A stretch of DNA of 64,000 bases from NCBI RefSeq assembly GCF_017377795.1, contig NZ_JAFRDR010000007.1, positions 62,001 through 126,000 of the forward strand. Reading direction: 5' to 3'. The position numbers were made by a program, and so were the translations under genes. Source of the DNA: Williamsia soli. GTDB lineage: Bacteria > Actinomycetota > Actinomycetes > Mycobacteriales > Mycobacteriaceae. The notes beneath the pieces were generated by a model. The model did not search any database, was not told where the DNA came from, and was given only the letters and a program-made list of their open reading frames with translations. Positions 50,391 to 58,443 of this stretch are shown in pieces (positions within the stretch are counted from its first letter, which is position 1; every line of letters starts with the position of its first letter).

Positions 50391-51431
50391 CTACTTGGTG
50401 ACCGCCGGTCCTGTCTGACGCTGTGGTGAGTGCTCGCTCGACAGGGGCTGGGGGATCGCTTCGATGGTGCGGGTGGGCGCTGGTTGTTTCGACTTTGCCC
50501 TCGGCTTCCTGGGCGCTCGCGTGGGTGCTGTGGCGCTCGCCTGCTCAGGCGAGCGGTGGAGTTCCGCTCCGAGTTGCTCTCCGAGCGCGGAAGCCGCCCG
50601 GGACAGAGCTTTCGCCACGTCCGAGTCGGTCGAGGGTGGGACGCAGTCGGTCGTACCGACGACCGCCAACGCTGCGATCACGTGTGTTCCCTGGAAAACC
50701 GGGGCTGCGATCGTCCTGATCCCGTGCTCGCGAGGCGAATTGAACGCGAGACGATTCGCCCTGATGTCCTTGAGTTCGGTTCTCATCGCGCGGTCGCCTC
50801 GAATGCGGCCGGCCAGCAGTGGATGCTCGTCGGGGTCCGCGAATGCGCAGAAGAGTCGTCCCTGAGCGCTGTCGGTCAACGGCAGCCGCGACCCCTCGTT
50901 CACGCTCACTCGGATGGCCTTGGTGGTGTTGTCGTCGACCCGGATGACGACCACGGAGTCGGAGCTGTCCCAGATACTCAGGACCGCTGTCTCGTTCAAT
51001 TCCGTGACCAGTCGTTCCATGAACGGGCCCGCGGCGGTGAAGATCGACAATCCGGCCTGCGCTGCGGCGGAGAGTGACATCATCTCCGGCCCTAGCGAGT
51101 ACAGCGCGTCCACCGGGTCGTACCGGAGATAGCCCACAGCGCGTAGGGCTTTGGTGTATCGGTGGGCGGTTTGCTTGCCGGTGCCGAGTTCACTCGTCAG
51201 CTCGGACAAACTCAACCGGGGCCGCACCACGGTGAAGGCTCGCAAGATCCTGGACGCCCGCTCGACGGCCTGGATTGCGTTGTTGGCGACGATGTCCGGC
51301 GCAGCGCTGTCCTGCGGATTGGTGCCGATGACGAAGACCTCCTGATAGTTCGAGCCGTTTCTTCGACGTTCTCGGTGGGATCTACGTCGCTGCGCGGTGG
51401 TTCGGGTTTGTTCATGCGGTGGTTCTGCCAC
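50391..51431 (-). CDS. IclR-family transcriptional regulator, uncertain start
   Basis: IclR-type regulator. Winged HTH: AIQAVERASRILRAFTVVRP, LSLSELTSELGTGKQTAHRY, TKALRAVGYLRYDPVDALYS. The effector domain spans about 90-250 of the core protein (ERLVTELNETAVLSIWDSSD; LPLTDSAQGRLFCAFADPDE; GIRTIAAPVFQGTHVIAALA), then a 50-residue basic, Pro-rich tail not typical of IclR. The coordinates run to the last canonical start, GTG 51431, but the first 34 codons look non-coding (Arg-rich) and contain a strong AGGAGG at 51338-51343. Eight bases after it, in frame, is ATC (51329), a likely but non-standard start. It is divergent from the FAA hydrolase operon and highly similar to the IclR at 56395. Confidence 0.85.
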   Translation of the reverse strand: MAEPPHEQTRTTAQRRRSHRERRRNGSNYQEVFVIGTNPQDSAAPDIVANNAIQAVERASRILRAFTVVRPRLSLSELTSELGTGKQTAHRYTKALRAVGYLRYDPVDALYSLGPEMMSLSAAAQAGLSIFTAAGPFMERLVTELNETAVLSIWDSSDSVVVIRVDDNTTKAIRVSVNEGSRLPLTDSAQGRLFCAFADPDEHPLLAGRIRGDRAMRTELKDIRANRLAFNSPREHGIRTIAAPVFQGTHVIAALAVVGTTDCVPPSTDSDVAKALSRAASALGEQLGAELHRSPEQASATAPTRAPRKPRAKSKQPAPTRTIEAIPQPLSSEHSPQRQTGPAVTK

Positions 51432-51503
51432 GCACGCGCGTGTCCAGATTTGTGGTCGAAACACGAGCGATACAAGGCTGTATTGCAACGGCAGCCGTAT
51501 CGC

Positions 51504-51538
51504 TTGACACTATGCCGTCTCACAATACAATATGCCGT
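51504..51538 (+). promoter_or_regulatory. Strong sigma70-like promoter with flanking direct repeats
   Basis: TTGACA (51504-51509), 16-base spacer, TACAAT (51526-51531). The predicted transcription start is about 51538, directly before the ATG at 51540, so the mRNA may be leaderless or nearly so. TATGCCGT occurs at 51511-51518 and again at 51531-51538, exactly 20 bases apart, a candidate IclR binding arrangement overlapping the -10. Confidence 0.6.
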
Positions 51539-51539
51539 T

Positions 51540-52394
51540 ATGGAAATGATCGCTACAGCAGAGGGTCTCGGCAGGGTGGATGGAGACTGCATACAGCTGT
51601 TGTCGACTGAGTTCGTGGACCTCGCGGAACCGCTACGCAAAGGACTGGCGCTCGAGGATCTGAGTACGTACCCCGTGCGTGGTGAGATCGCTTATGGTGA
51701 CGCGACCATCATCGCCCCACTGGGACGCGGGGCCACGACCTGGGGAGTTGGGTCCAACTATGCGCGCGAAGGTGCGACGCCGACCCGGCGTGGAGGGTTG
51801 CCGACGTTCTTCATGAAAGCCCCATCGAGTCTGGCCGACCCTCACGCCGACATCTGGGCGCCCGGCGCGATGGCCGCCGAGTTCGACTACGAGGGCGAGG
51901 TGGCTGTGGTGATCGGCCAGGCAGCTTTCGACGTTTCGGAAGCTGAGGCGTGGTCTCATATTGCGGGCATCACAGCCGCCAACGACTCGACAGCCCGCGA
52001 CGTGATGAAGGCAACCGGCAATCCGGCGCTGGCCAAATCATTTCCGGACACCGCGGCCATCGGGCCGAGTCTTCTGCCGCTCTCGGACGTCGCCGACAGG
52101 GACGCCATCACTGTCCGGAGTTGGGTGAACGGTGAACCGCGACAGGACTCGTCGACGGCGCACCTGATCTATTCGATCCCCGAACTCATCTCGCTGCTGT
52201 CCAGGTTCGTCCGACTGGTGCCGGGAGATGTCGTGCTGACCGGCGGTCCAGAGGGCCGCGGGGTCGACAGCGGACGGTTTCTGGCGGCCGACGACGTCAT
52301 CTCGATATCTGTTGCCGGACTGCGTCCGTTGATCAATACGGTCCGCTCTCGCTCGAGGGCACTGACATTGCAAGAACTTGTGAAAGCGAAATGA
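51540..52394 (+). CDS. Fumarylacetoacetate-hydrolase-family protein
   Basis: 284-residue enzyme of the FAH fold, used in aromatic and dicarboxylate catabolism for C-C hydrolysis, decarboxylation or hydration. Metal-site pattern: FDYEGEVAVVIGQAAFDVSE (Glu-x-Glu) and AGITAANDSTARDV (Asp). The C-terminal RLVPGDVVLTGGPEGRGVDS is the family end motif, with G-P-E-G in place of the more usual T-P-x-G. The first 60 residues are a divergent N-terminal domain. No Shine-Dalgarno precedes the ATG; the promoter lies immediately upstream. First gene of a five-gene unit with ferredoxin reductase, aldolase, cupin and amidohydrolase. Confidence 0.88.
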   Translation: MEMIATAEGLGRVDGDCIQLLSTEFVDLAEPLRKGLALEDLSTYPVRGEIAYGDATIIAPLGRGATTWGVGSNYAREGATPTRRGGLPTFFMKAPSSLADPHADIWAPGAMAAEFDYEGEVAVVIGQAAFDVSEAEAWSHIAGITAANDSTARDVMKATGNPALAKSFPDTAAIGPSLLPLSDVADRDAITVRSWVNGEPRQDSSTAHLIYSIPELISLLSRFVRLVPGDVVLTGGPEGRGVDSGRFLAADDVISISVAGLRPLINTVRSRSRALTLQELVKAK

Positions 52395-52395
52395 C

Positions 52396-53823
52396 GTGGC
52401 GTATGTGATCACCGAGTCGTGTGTGGACATCCAGGACAAGTCCTGTGTCGAGGAATGTCCCGTCGACTGCATCTACGAGGGCCCCCGGATGATGTACATC
52501 AATCCGGAGGAATGCGTGGAATGCGGACGCTGTGAGCCTGTGTGCCCGACCATCTCGATCTTCCACGAAGAAGATCTGCCGGATGACCGTGCCGACTACC
52601 GCGACATCAACGAAGCCGTCTTCGTCGACCTCGGGATGCCGGCGCCGGGAGGTGCTCGCCTGCTCGGCCCGCTCGCCACCGATCATCCGACGGTCGCCGC
52701 GCTGCCCATCACCGCCGCCGCCCCACCTACGCCGGTCACGTCGGCGCCCGCACCGGCGATCGCACCCGCAGTGGCACAACCCGATCCGGTCGAACCCGAG
52801 ACCACCGGCCCCGCTTTCCCACCTCGTGCGGACCCCGCGGCCGGGGACCGGCACGAAGTCGATGTCGTGGTGATCGGGGCAGGCCCGGTCGGTCTCTACG
52901 CCGCCTACTACGCGGGCTTTCGAGGCATGTCGGTTGCGATCATCGACTCGCTCCCGGAACCCGGTGGTCAGTGCTCGGCGCTGTATCCGGAGAAGGAACT
53001 CTTCGACATCGCCGGCTTCCCTGCCATCAAGGGGCAGGCGCTCGTCGACGGTCTCGTCGCGCAGGCACAGAAGGCGCACCCGCTCTGGCTGCTCGGCGAG
53101 CGGGCGGAGAAGCTCGAAACCTCCGACACCGGAGTCGAGATCGCCACCGACCGTGGGACGATCGTCAGTGCCAAGGGCCTCGTCATCGCCGGTGGTATCG
53201 GCAACTTCGAGCCCCGGGTGCTCGAGCCCGCATCGCGGTTTCTCGGCAACGGACTGCGGTACTTCGTCCCGCGCCTGTCCGAACTGGCCGGCCGCGATGT
53301 CGTCGTGGTCGGCGGGGGAGACTCGGCGGTGGACTGGGCCCTCTCGCTCGAGGACATCGCGGCGTCGGTCACCCTCGTGCATCGCCGAGACCAGTTCCGG
53401 GCCCATGAGCAGAGCATCCTGGCCCTCCGCGGTTCCACCGTGAAGGTCCTGACTCCGTACGAGGTCGGCTCCGTCGGCGGCGACCACCACATCGGCTCGG
53501 TGACGGTGGTGAACACCATCGACGGGTCGGTGCACGAGCTCGCTGCGACCGAAGTGGTGGCCGCCCTGGGGTTCATCGCGGATCTGGGGCCATTGCAGAA
53601 CTGGGGACTCGAGCTGCAGCAGCGCAGGATCATGGTCGACAGGTCCATGCGGACAAACGTGCAGCGCGTGTTCGCCGTCGGCGACATCGCGGACTTCGAA
53701 GGCAAGATCCGAATCATCGCAGTGGGATTCGCAGAGGCCGCCACTGCCATCAACCATATCGCCCCACTGGTGAACTCCACCTGGACCTTCTCCCCGGGCC
53801 ACTCGTCCGACCTGGTCAAGTGA
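52396..53823 (+). CDS. 7Fe-type ferredoxin fused to thioredoxin-reductase-like ferredoxin-NADP reductase
   Basis: 475-residue two-module redox protein. Residues 1-60 form a 7Fe ferredoxin (Cys9, 17, 21, 25 and Cys40, 43, 46, 50; SCVEECPVDCIYEG and ECVECGRCEPVCP), followed by a Pro/Ala-rich linker (about 100-150). From about 155 comes a two-dinucleotide-domain flavoprotein: FAD loop VVVIGAGPVGLYAAYYAGFR, GGQCSALYPEKELFDIAGFP, NADPH loop VVVVGGGDSAVDWALSLEDI and the FAD end motif VFAVGDIADFEGK. This is the TrxB-like FNR class. It should move electrons between NADPH and a partner oxygenase through its own ferredoxin. Start GTG two bases after the FAH stop. Confidence 0.9.
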   Translation: MAYVITESCVDIQDKSCVEECPVDCIYEGPRMMYINPEECVECGRCEPVCPTISIFHEEDLPDDRADYRDINEAVFVDLGMPAPGGARLLGPLATDHPTVAALPITAAAPPTPVTSAPAPAIAPAVAQPDPVEPETTGPAFPPRADPAAGDRHEVDVVVIGAGPVGLYAAYYAGFRGMSVAIIDSLPEPGGQCSALYPEKELFDIAGFPAIKGQALVDGLVAQAQKAHPLWLLGERAEKLETSDTGVEIATDRGTIVSAKGLVIAGGIGNFEPRVLEPASRFLGNGLRYFVPRLSELAGRDVVVVGGGDSAVDWALSLEDIAASVTLVHRRDQFRAHEQSILALRGSTVKVLTPYEVGSVGGDHHIGSVTVVNTIDGSVHELAATEVVAALGFIADLGPLQNWGLELQQRRIMVDRSMRTNVQRVFAVGDIADFEGKIRIIAVGFAEAATAINHIAPLVNSTWTFSPGHSSDLVK

Positions 53824-53824
53824 C

Positions 53825-54661
53825 ATGACGTCCGACGTGGCCGAGGTTCGGGCCCGCCTTCGTTCGCGGCTTGCCGGCGCGGATCCTGCACTCGGCACCA
53901 TGGTCAAGATCGACGACTTCAGCGTGCTGGACATCGCCAGGAGCGCGGGTTTCGACTTCGTTGTGATCGACGGCGAGCACTCGCAGCTCGGTGGTAGCGG
54001 AGTCAGCAGATTGTTGAGATATGCTTTGGCGCTGCGACTTCCGGCGATGGTGCGGATGCCGGCCCTTGATCCGGGTGTCGTCAATCGCGCTCTGGAGGCA
54101 GGTGCGGCGGGCATTCAGCTCTCGAACGTCAACTCCCGCAAACAGGTCGACGACCTCATCGACGCGACGCGTTATGCCCCGGGCGGTACCAGGAGTATCA
54201 GTCTCGCCCATCCCGGAGCCGACCACGGGGGGACACCGATCGCGGACTACCTGGACGACGAGGCGAAGCAACCGCCGCTGCTGGTGGTCCAGATCGAATC
54301 GCCTCACCTCCTCGATCCCCTCGATGACATCATCGTCGACGTGGACGTCGCATTCCACGGGCCCACGGACATGTCGGTGGCGCTGGGGCTCGGCGGTGCC
54401 ACCGACCACGAGGCGTATCTGCGCGAACGCCTGCGGCTCGGTGACGCGGCGCTGAAGGCGGCGGTACCAACCGGTTCCTGGATCTCCGACCCCGCTGCGC
54501 TCGGGGCGTGTATCGACCGCGGAGAACGGTACATCGCCATCGGGTCCGATCTACAGATACTCGGAAAAGGATTGCGTGCCTTGACCCGTAGCCGCACCAT
54601 CGATCGACATCCGAGCTCGCCGATCCCCGAACTCGGCGAATCCAGCCAGGAAGTGACATGA
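53825..54661 (+). CDS. HpcH/HpaI-family aldolase
   Basis: 278-residue class II pyruvate-type aldolase. Family motifs: GFDFVVIDGEHSQLG (catalytic His in DGEH), LPAMVRMPALDPGVVNRALE with AGAAGIQLSNVNSRKQVDDL, and LLVVQIESPHLLD (metal-binding Glu) with DVAFHGPTDMSVALGL. These enzymes split 4-hydroxy-2-oxo acids into pyruvate and an aldehyde, or the reverse. In this cluster it would release central metabolites from the opened ring. Starts after the reductase stop and overlaps the cupin gene by four bases. Confidence 0.9.
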   Translation: MTSDVAEVRARLRSRLAGADPALGTMVKIDDFSVLDIARSAGFDFVVIDGEHSQLGGSGVSRLLRYALALRLPAMVRMPALDPGVVNRALEAGAAGIQLSNVNSRKQVDDLIDATRYAPGGTRSISLAHPGADHGGTPIADYLDDEAKQPPLLVVQIESPHLLDPLDDIIVDVDVAFHGPTDMSVALGLGGATDHEAYLRERLRLGDAALKAAVPTGSWISDPAALGACIDRGERYIAIGSDLQILGKGLRALTRSRTIDRHPSSPIPELGESSQEVT

Positions 54662-55032
54662 ACACACCCGAAGCACTCGCACTGTCCGTCAATTGGGACG
54701 ACATCGATGAGGACGTCATCCGGCCGGGCGTCCGGCGCAAGATCTACTCGACCGCCGAGGTGATGCTGTGCTGGCATCACCTGTCGCGGGGCATGGATCT
54801 GCGGCCGCACTCGCACGACGACTTCGACCAACTGGCACTGGTCCTCGAAGGTGAGGCGGACTACTACGTCGGTGGGACCGCACACCGGATGCGCGCCGGA
54901 TCGATGCTGTTGGTCCCGGCGAAGCAGCTACACCACATCGAACCGCTCTCGGAGTTCTGCATCAACCTCGATGTCTTCACACCTCCGCGAAAAGACTACG
55001 CAGGGATCGGTTTTCACTCGGGCGATCACTGA
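54658..55032 (+). CDS. Cupin-domain protein
   Basis: 124-residue single cupin. Motif 1 is MDLRPHSHDDFDQLALVLEG (two His, Asp/Glu) and motif 2 SMLLVPAKQLHHIEPLS (His), so a metal site is likely. It may be a small dioxygenase, isomerase or sensor acting on a pathway intermediate; nothing more specific can be said. The ATG overlaps the aldolase stop (ATGA). Confidence 0.85.
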   Translation: MNTPEALALSVNWDDIDEDVIRPGVRRKIYSTAEVMLCWHHLSRGMDLRPHSHDDFDQLALVLEGEADYYVGGTAHRMRAGSMLLVPAKQLHHIEPLSEFCINLDVFTPPRKDYAGIGFHSGDH

Positions 55033-55095
55033 TCCCCGGCACATGCACCTGCACGACGCGTCACATTGGGCACCACTGAACTATTGGAGGACATG

Positions 55096-56301
55096 ATGTC
55101 GGGAGAGAACAAGCCCGAGAGGTTTGACATTCTCTTGACCGGGGGTCGAGTGTTCGACCCGCGGGCTGGGGAGTTCCGGACCGCGGACATCGCGACGATC
55201 GGTAGCAAGGTCGCCAAGATCTCGGAACGGATCAGCGGCGAAGCAGCCCAGGTCATCGACTGCAGCGGAAAGATCGTGACCCCGGGCCTGGTCGATATGC
55301 ACACGCACGTCTACGACGGCGTCTTCGAGAAGGCGGTGCCCGCGGTGGAAGCACATCTGCGGCGCGGCGTGACCGCGGTCGTGGACGCAGGCAGTTTCGG
55401 GGTCAGCAACTTCGACGGTTTTCGTCGCTACATCGTCGAAGAATCACCGTGCCGGATCCTCGGGTTCATCAACATCTCCTCGGTCGGACTCTCCAACATG
55501 GAGGTCAGCGAATTCGCTTCGCCTGCAGCAGTGATGAAAGACAAGACCGTCACCACGGCACTGAAGCACCCGGACATCATCAAGGGTGTCAAGGTCAGGC
55601 TCTCGCGGAGTCAGGCCGGCGACAAACCACTCGAGTACCTCAAAGCGGCTCTCGAGGTGGGCGCGGCCATCGGCAAGCCGATCATGGTCCACTTCGGTGA
55701 GACCGCATGCCCGCTCGAGGCCGTCCTGTCCGAACTCCGACCCGGCGACATCCTCACCCATGCATTTCATGGGAAGTCGGAAGGTCTGTTGCAGGAGGGG
55801 GCCATTCATCCGGCTGCGCACGACGCGCGCAGCCGTGGGGTCCTGTTCGACGTGGGTCACGGCACTACGCAATTGGCCTACGCGGTGGCGCGAGCGGCCC
55901 TCGAATCAGGCTTCTACCCGGACACGGTCGGCTCGGATCTGAGCTTGCGCAACTGGCGCGAACCGGCGTACGACCTGCCGACCGTGATGTCGAAATTGCT
56001 CGCCCTGGGCATGCCGCTCCCGAAGGTACTCAGTGCCGCCACCAGTCGTCCGGCTGAGATCCTGGGTATCGATGTCGACGGCTTCGGACTGCTCGAAGAA
56101 GGCGGCCTCGCGTCGATCACCGTGTTCGACCAGCTGACCGACCCGGATATCCTGCCCGACGCCAGTGACGACCGCCTACCCGTCAAGAGGCTGGAGCCGG
56201 TGGTCACGATCAACTACGGCGAGGAGATCGAGACCACCCCATGGCGCGGTCTGAACGGGGCGTCGGTGGAGGCTTCAGGCGATCACGGGGCGTGTTGTTG
56301 A
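55096..56301 (+). CDS. Amidohydrolase/deacetylase-family metallohydrolase
   Basis: 401-residue dihydroorotase-like TIM-barrel hydrolase. Metal motifs: LVDMHTHVYDG (His-x-His), GVKVRLSR (candidate carboxylated Lys), ILTHAFHGKSEG (His), FDVGHGTTQLAY (His) and VGSDLSLRNW (Asp). It resembles the EF_0837/AHD group of amidohydrolase/deacetylases, which open cyclic amides or remove acyl groups. In the cluster it could hydrolyse a lactam, imide or N-acyl intermediate. ATG 55096 lies five bases after GGAGG. The C-terminus ends in GDHGACC. Confidence 0.88.
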   Translation: MSGENKPERFDILLTGGRVFDPRAGEFRTADIATIGSKVAKISERISGEAAQVIDCSGKIVTPGLVDMHTHVYDGVFEKAVPAVEAHLRRGVTAVVDAGSFGVSNFDGFRRYIVEESPCRILGFINISSVGLSNMEVSEFASPAAVMKDKTVTTALKHPDIIKGVKVRLSRSQAGDKPLEYLKAALEVGAAIGKPIMVHFGETACPLEAVLSELRPGDILTHAFHGKSEGLLQEGAIHPAAHDARSRGVLFDVGHGTTQLAYAVARAALESGFYPDTVGSDLSLRNWREPAYDLPTVMSKLLALGMPLPKVLSAATSRPAEILGIDVDGFGLLEEGGLASITVFDQLTDPDILPDASDDRLPVKRLEPVVTINYGEEIETTPWRGLNGASVEASGDHGACC

Positions 56302-56333
56302 GCTGACGGCGGACCGGGTGCCTGTGCAACAGC

Positions 56334-56378
56334 TCGGCCCGGTTACCAGCGCAGATAATGCGTCGGTACCCGGGCCGA
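56334..56378. terminator. Bidirectional terminator between amidohydrolase and IclR genes
   Basis: TCGGCCCGGTTACC pairs with GGTACCCGGGCCGA (one mismatch), with a further inner GCGCA/TGCGT pairing. It lies in the 93-base gap between convergent genes ending at 56301 and 56395. Confidence 0.75.
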
Positions 56379-56394
56379 AGAGTTCTCCAAGAGC

Positions 56395-57141
56395 TCAGCC
56401 GTTGCCGAGTGTCGCCGACAGTCGCTCGGCTACTCGGCGCAGGGCATCGATGTGGACCTCCACCTGTTCCTCGGTGGCGTTCGATGTGGCGACGATCGCG
56501 AGTGCGGCGACCACCCGATCAGCCTGGAACACCGGTGCCGCCAGCGTCCGGAGGCCGTTGACGACCGGCGATTTGAGCGACACCCCGCACTCACGGATCC
56601 TGTCCAGTTCCTCGGCGAACTCGGGGTCGGACTGTATTTCGCGTCGCAGCATGGGCACCTCTTCTTCGGGCAGATAGGTGCAGAACACCCGGCCCTGCGC
56701 CGACGCGGTCGGCGACAGTCGTGCCCCGATCCGAACTGCAACGCGCGCAACATGGTTGGTGTTGTCGTTGGATGCGACAACAATCGGGCTCTCGCCGTCC
56801 CAGACGCTCAGCACGACCGTTTCCTGCACCTCACGCAGCAACTGCTCCATGAACGGTTCTGCGAGTTTGATGACCGGGAGTCCCGCTCGCGCGGCTGCGG
56901 CGAGCGTGAGTACCTGGGGCCCCAGCGAGTAGACGGTCTCACTGGGGTCGTAGCGCAACAGGTTGGCCGCGCGTAGCGCTTTCGTGTAACGATGCGCGGT
57001 GGCCTTGCTGGTACCGAGCGCGACCGTGATCTCGTTGAGCGACAACCTCGGCCGGGCCGGGGTGAACGCGGACATGATGATCGCAGCACGTTGGACGGCC
57101 TGAATTGCGGGCGCGCCCTGGTCCCCCGACGGTTCGACCAT
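56395..57141 (-). CDS. IclR-family transcriptional regulator
   Basis: 248-residue regulator. HTH: AIQAVQRAAIIMSAFTPARP, LSLNEITVALGTSKATAHRY, TKALRAANLLRYDPSETVYS. The effector domain contains VQETVVLSVWDGESPIVVAS and LSPTASAQGRVFCTYLPEEE. It is closely related to the IclR at 50391, so the two probably arose by duplication and may recognise similar sites. ATG 57141 directly follows the TAA of the M20-like gene; its ribosome-binding site (AAGGGGAA) lies within that gene's last codons. Confidence 0.92.
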   Translation of the reverse strand: MVEPSGDQGAPAIQAVQRAAIIMSAFTPARPRLSLNEITVALGTSKATAHRYTKALRAANLLRYDPSETVYSLGPQVLTLAAAARAGLPVIKLAEPFMEQLLREVQETVVLSVWDGESPIVVASNDNTNHVARVAVRIGARLSPTASAQGRVFCTYLPEEEVPMLRREIQSDPEFAEELDRIRECGVSLKSPVVNGLRTLAAPVFQADRVVAALAIVATSNATEEQVEVHIDALRRVAERLSATLGNG

Positions 57142-58443
57142 TTATATTCCCCTTTTCTTTCCTGCAGTCCAGCCGGCGCCGATCTCGGCGTAGATCCGAG
57201 CGAAGCGGAGCAACTCCGTGAGGCTCAGCGAATCCCATTCCGGCTCGTCGTTGACCGTCACATTAGCCGGACCTGTGCGGATTGTGTGGACGGCGGCAGC
57301 ACGGAGCAGCGCGCCGTCGGTGGATCCGGTCCAGCCGGACAATTCGGGGGCCGGGCCGCCGTGATGGCGTTCCCAGACCTCCGTCGCCGATCGGACGAAC
57401 GACGCCAGTGGCGAGGTGGTACCCGCGTCCTGTGATGTCGCGGCGTCGACGTCGACCGTGCACGCCGACAACGGTCCTCCCGCGAAGGCTGCTCGTAACT
57501 GGGCGCGCAGGTCGTCGGCGAAGTCGATGAGGCGCTCCCCGGGCAGTAGAACCAGGTACACGTACAGGTCGACGAACGCCGGGAGAAGATCGGGCTTGCG
57601 GGTCGACCCCGTTCGTATCGCTCCGATCCCCGCTTCCCGGCCGGCCTGCCCTCCCGCGCGGGGCGGAAGTGTTCTCAACCGGTCCCGCCAGGCTTCGATT
57701 CCCGCGCACATCGTCCCGACGTGCGCGGGAAGCCCGCCGGGTGGGTCAGCGACGTCACGCGCCAGTACCGCACCGCGTCGACCACTGACGCGGATCCTGA
57801 GGTATCCGGCACCCGGCTCGTCCCACAGCACTCCACGGGGTCCGGCCTTGGCGATCAGCGCGGCTGCCGGTAGCGGGTAGTGCTCCAGATGCGACTCGAT
57901 TCCGCTGTAGAGAACGTCGACAGAATCGGATTCTCTGAGCGTGTTCTCGTGGGTCCCGCCGCCCGCCAACACCAGTCGCAATCGTGGCGACGTCGAAGGG
58001 CCTGAAGTCGTTGCGGCGTAGGCGAACCCGACGAGAGCGGCGGCGGCCGGCCCACGCGCCACCGCCAGCCCGGACGCAGAGATCGTGTCGTTTCGCAGGG
58101 TGTGCCCGATTCGGGTGTCCTGCGAACGGCCGGTGACCGATCGGTCGCGAACCCCCAGGCCGGTGAGCGAGGTGTCGAGGTGCGAGTAGAACAGCAGGTC
58201 ATCGCCCGAGGGCTCTCCGGTGGAGCAGACGAGGTTGGCGCCCGCCGGGCCGATCTCGTCCACACCGAACTCCAGGGCGGGCCAGCGTTGACCCGCCCAG
58301 GATGCCAGAGCTTTCGCGGTGGCGCGTTCGCTTCCCCGCGGTGTCGGCTGTGCGGTCAGTATCGCGATCGCGCCGACGATGTCCTCGATCCCGGTGGAAT
58401 CAGTGAGCCCAGGTACGGTCATCGGCTTCCGCGCGCCAGACAT
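57142..58443 (-). CDS. M20-like metallopeptidase family protein with eroded active site
   Basis: 433-residue protein with M20 peptidase architecture but a degenerate centre. LLFYSHLDTS keeps the first metal motif (His-x-Asp). The bridging-Asp motif (GRGxxDxKG in active enzymes) is replaced by the region GLAVARGPAAAALVGFAYAA, and the catalytic Glu pair by LVLAGGGTHENTLR. The late segment WTGSTDGALLRAAAVHTIRT corresponds to the GGTDAR region. Catalysis as a normal M20 hydrolase is doubtful. ATG 58443 follows AGGAAC by five bases and overlaps the upstream dioxygenase gene by 44 bases. The conserved overlap with neighbours suggests a role in the same pathway. Confidence 0.8.
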   Translation of the reverse strand: MSGARKPMTVPGLTDSTGIEDIVGAIAILTAQPTPRGSERATAKALASWAGQRWPALEFGVDEIGPAGANLVCSTGEPSGDDLLFYSHLDTSLTGLGVRDRSVTGRSQDTRIGHTLRNDTISASGLAVARGPAAAALVGFAYAATTSGPSTSPRLRLVLAGGGTHENTLRESDSVDVLYSGIESHLEHYPLPAAALIAKAGPRGVLWDEPGAGYLRIRVSGRRGAVLARDVADPPGGLPAHVGTMCAGIEAWRDRLRTLPPRAGGQAGREAGIGAIRTGSTRKPDLLPAFVDLYVYLVLLPGERLIDFADDLRAQLRAAFAGGPLSACTVDVDAATSQDAGTTSPLASFVRSATEVWERHHGGPAPELSGWTGSTDGALLRAAAVHTIRTGPANVTVNDEPEWDSLSLTELLRFARIYAEIGAGWTAGKKRGI

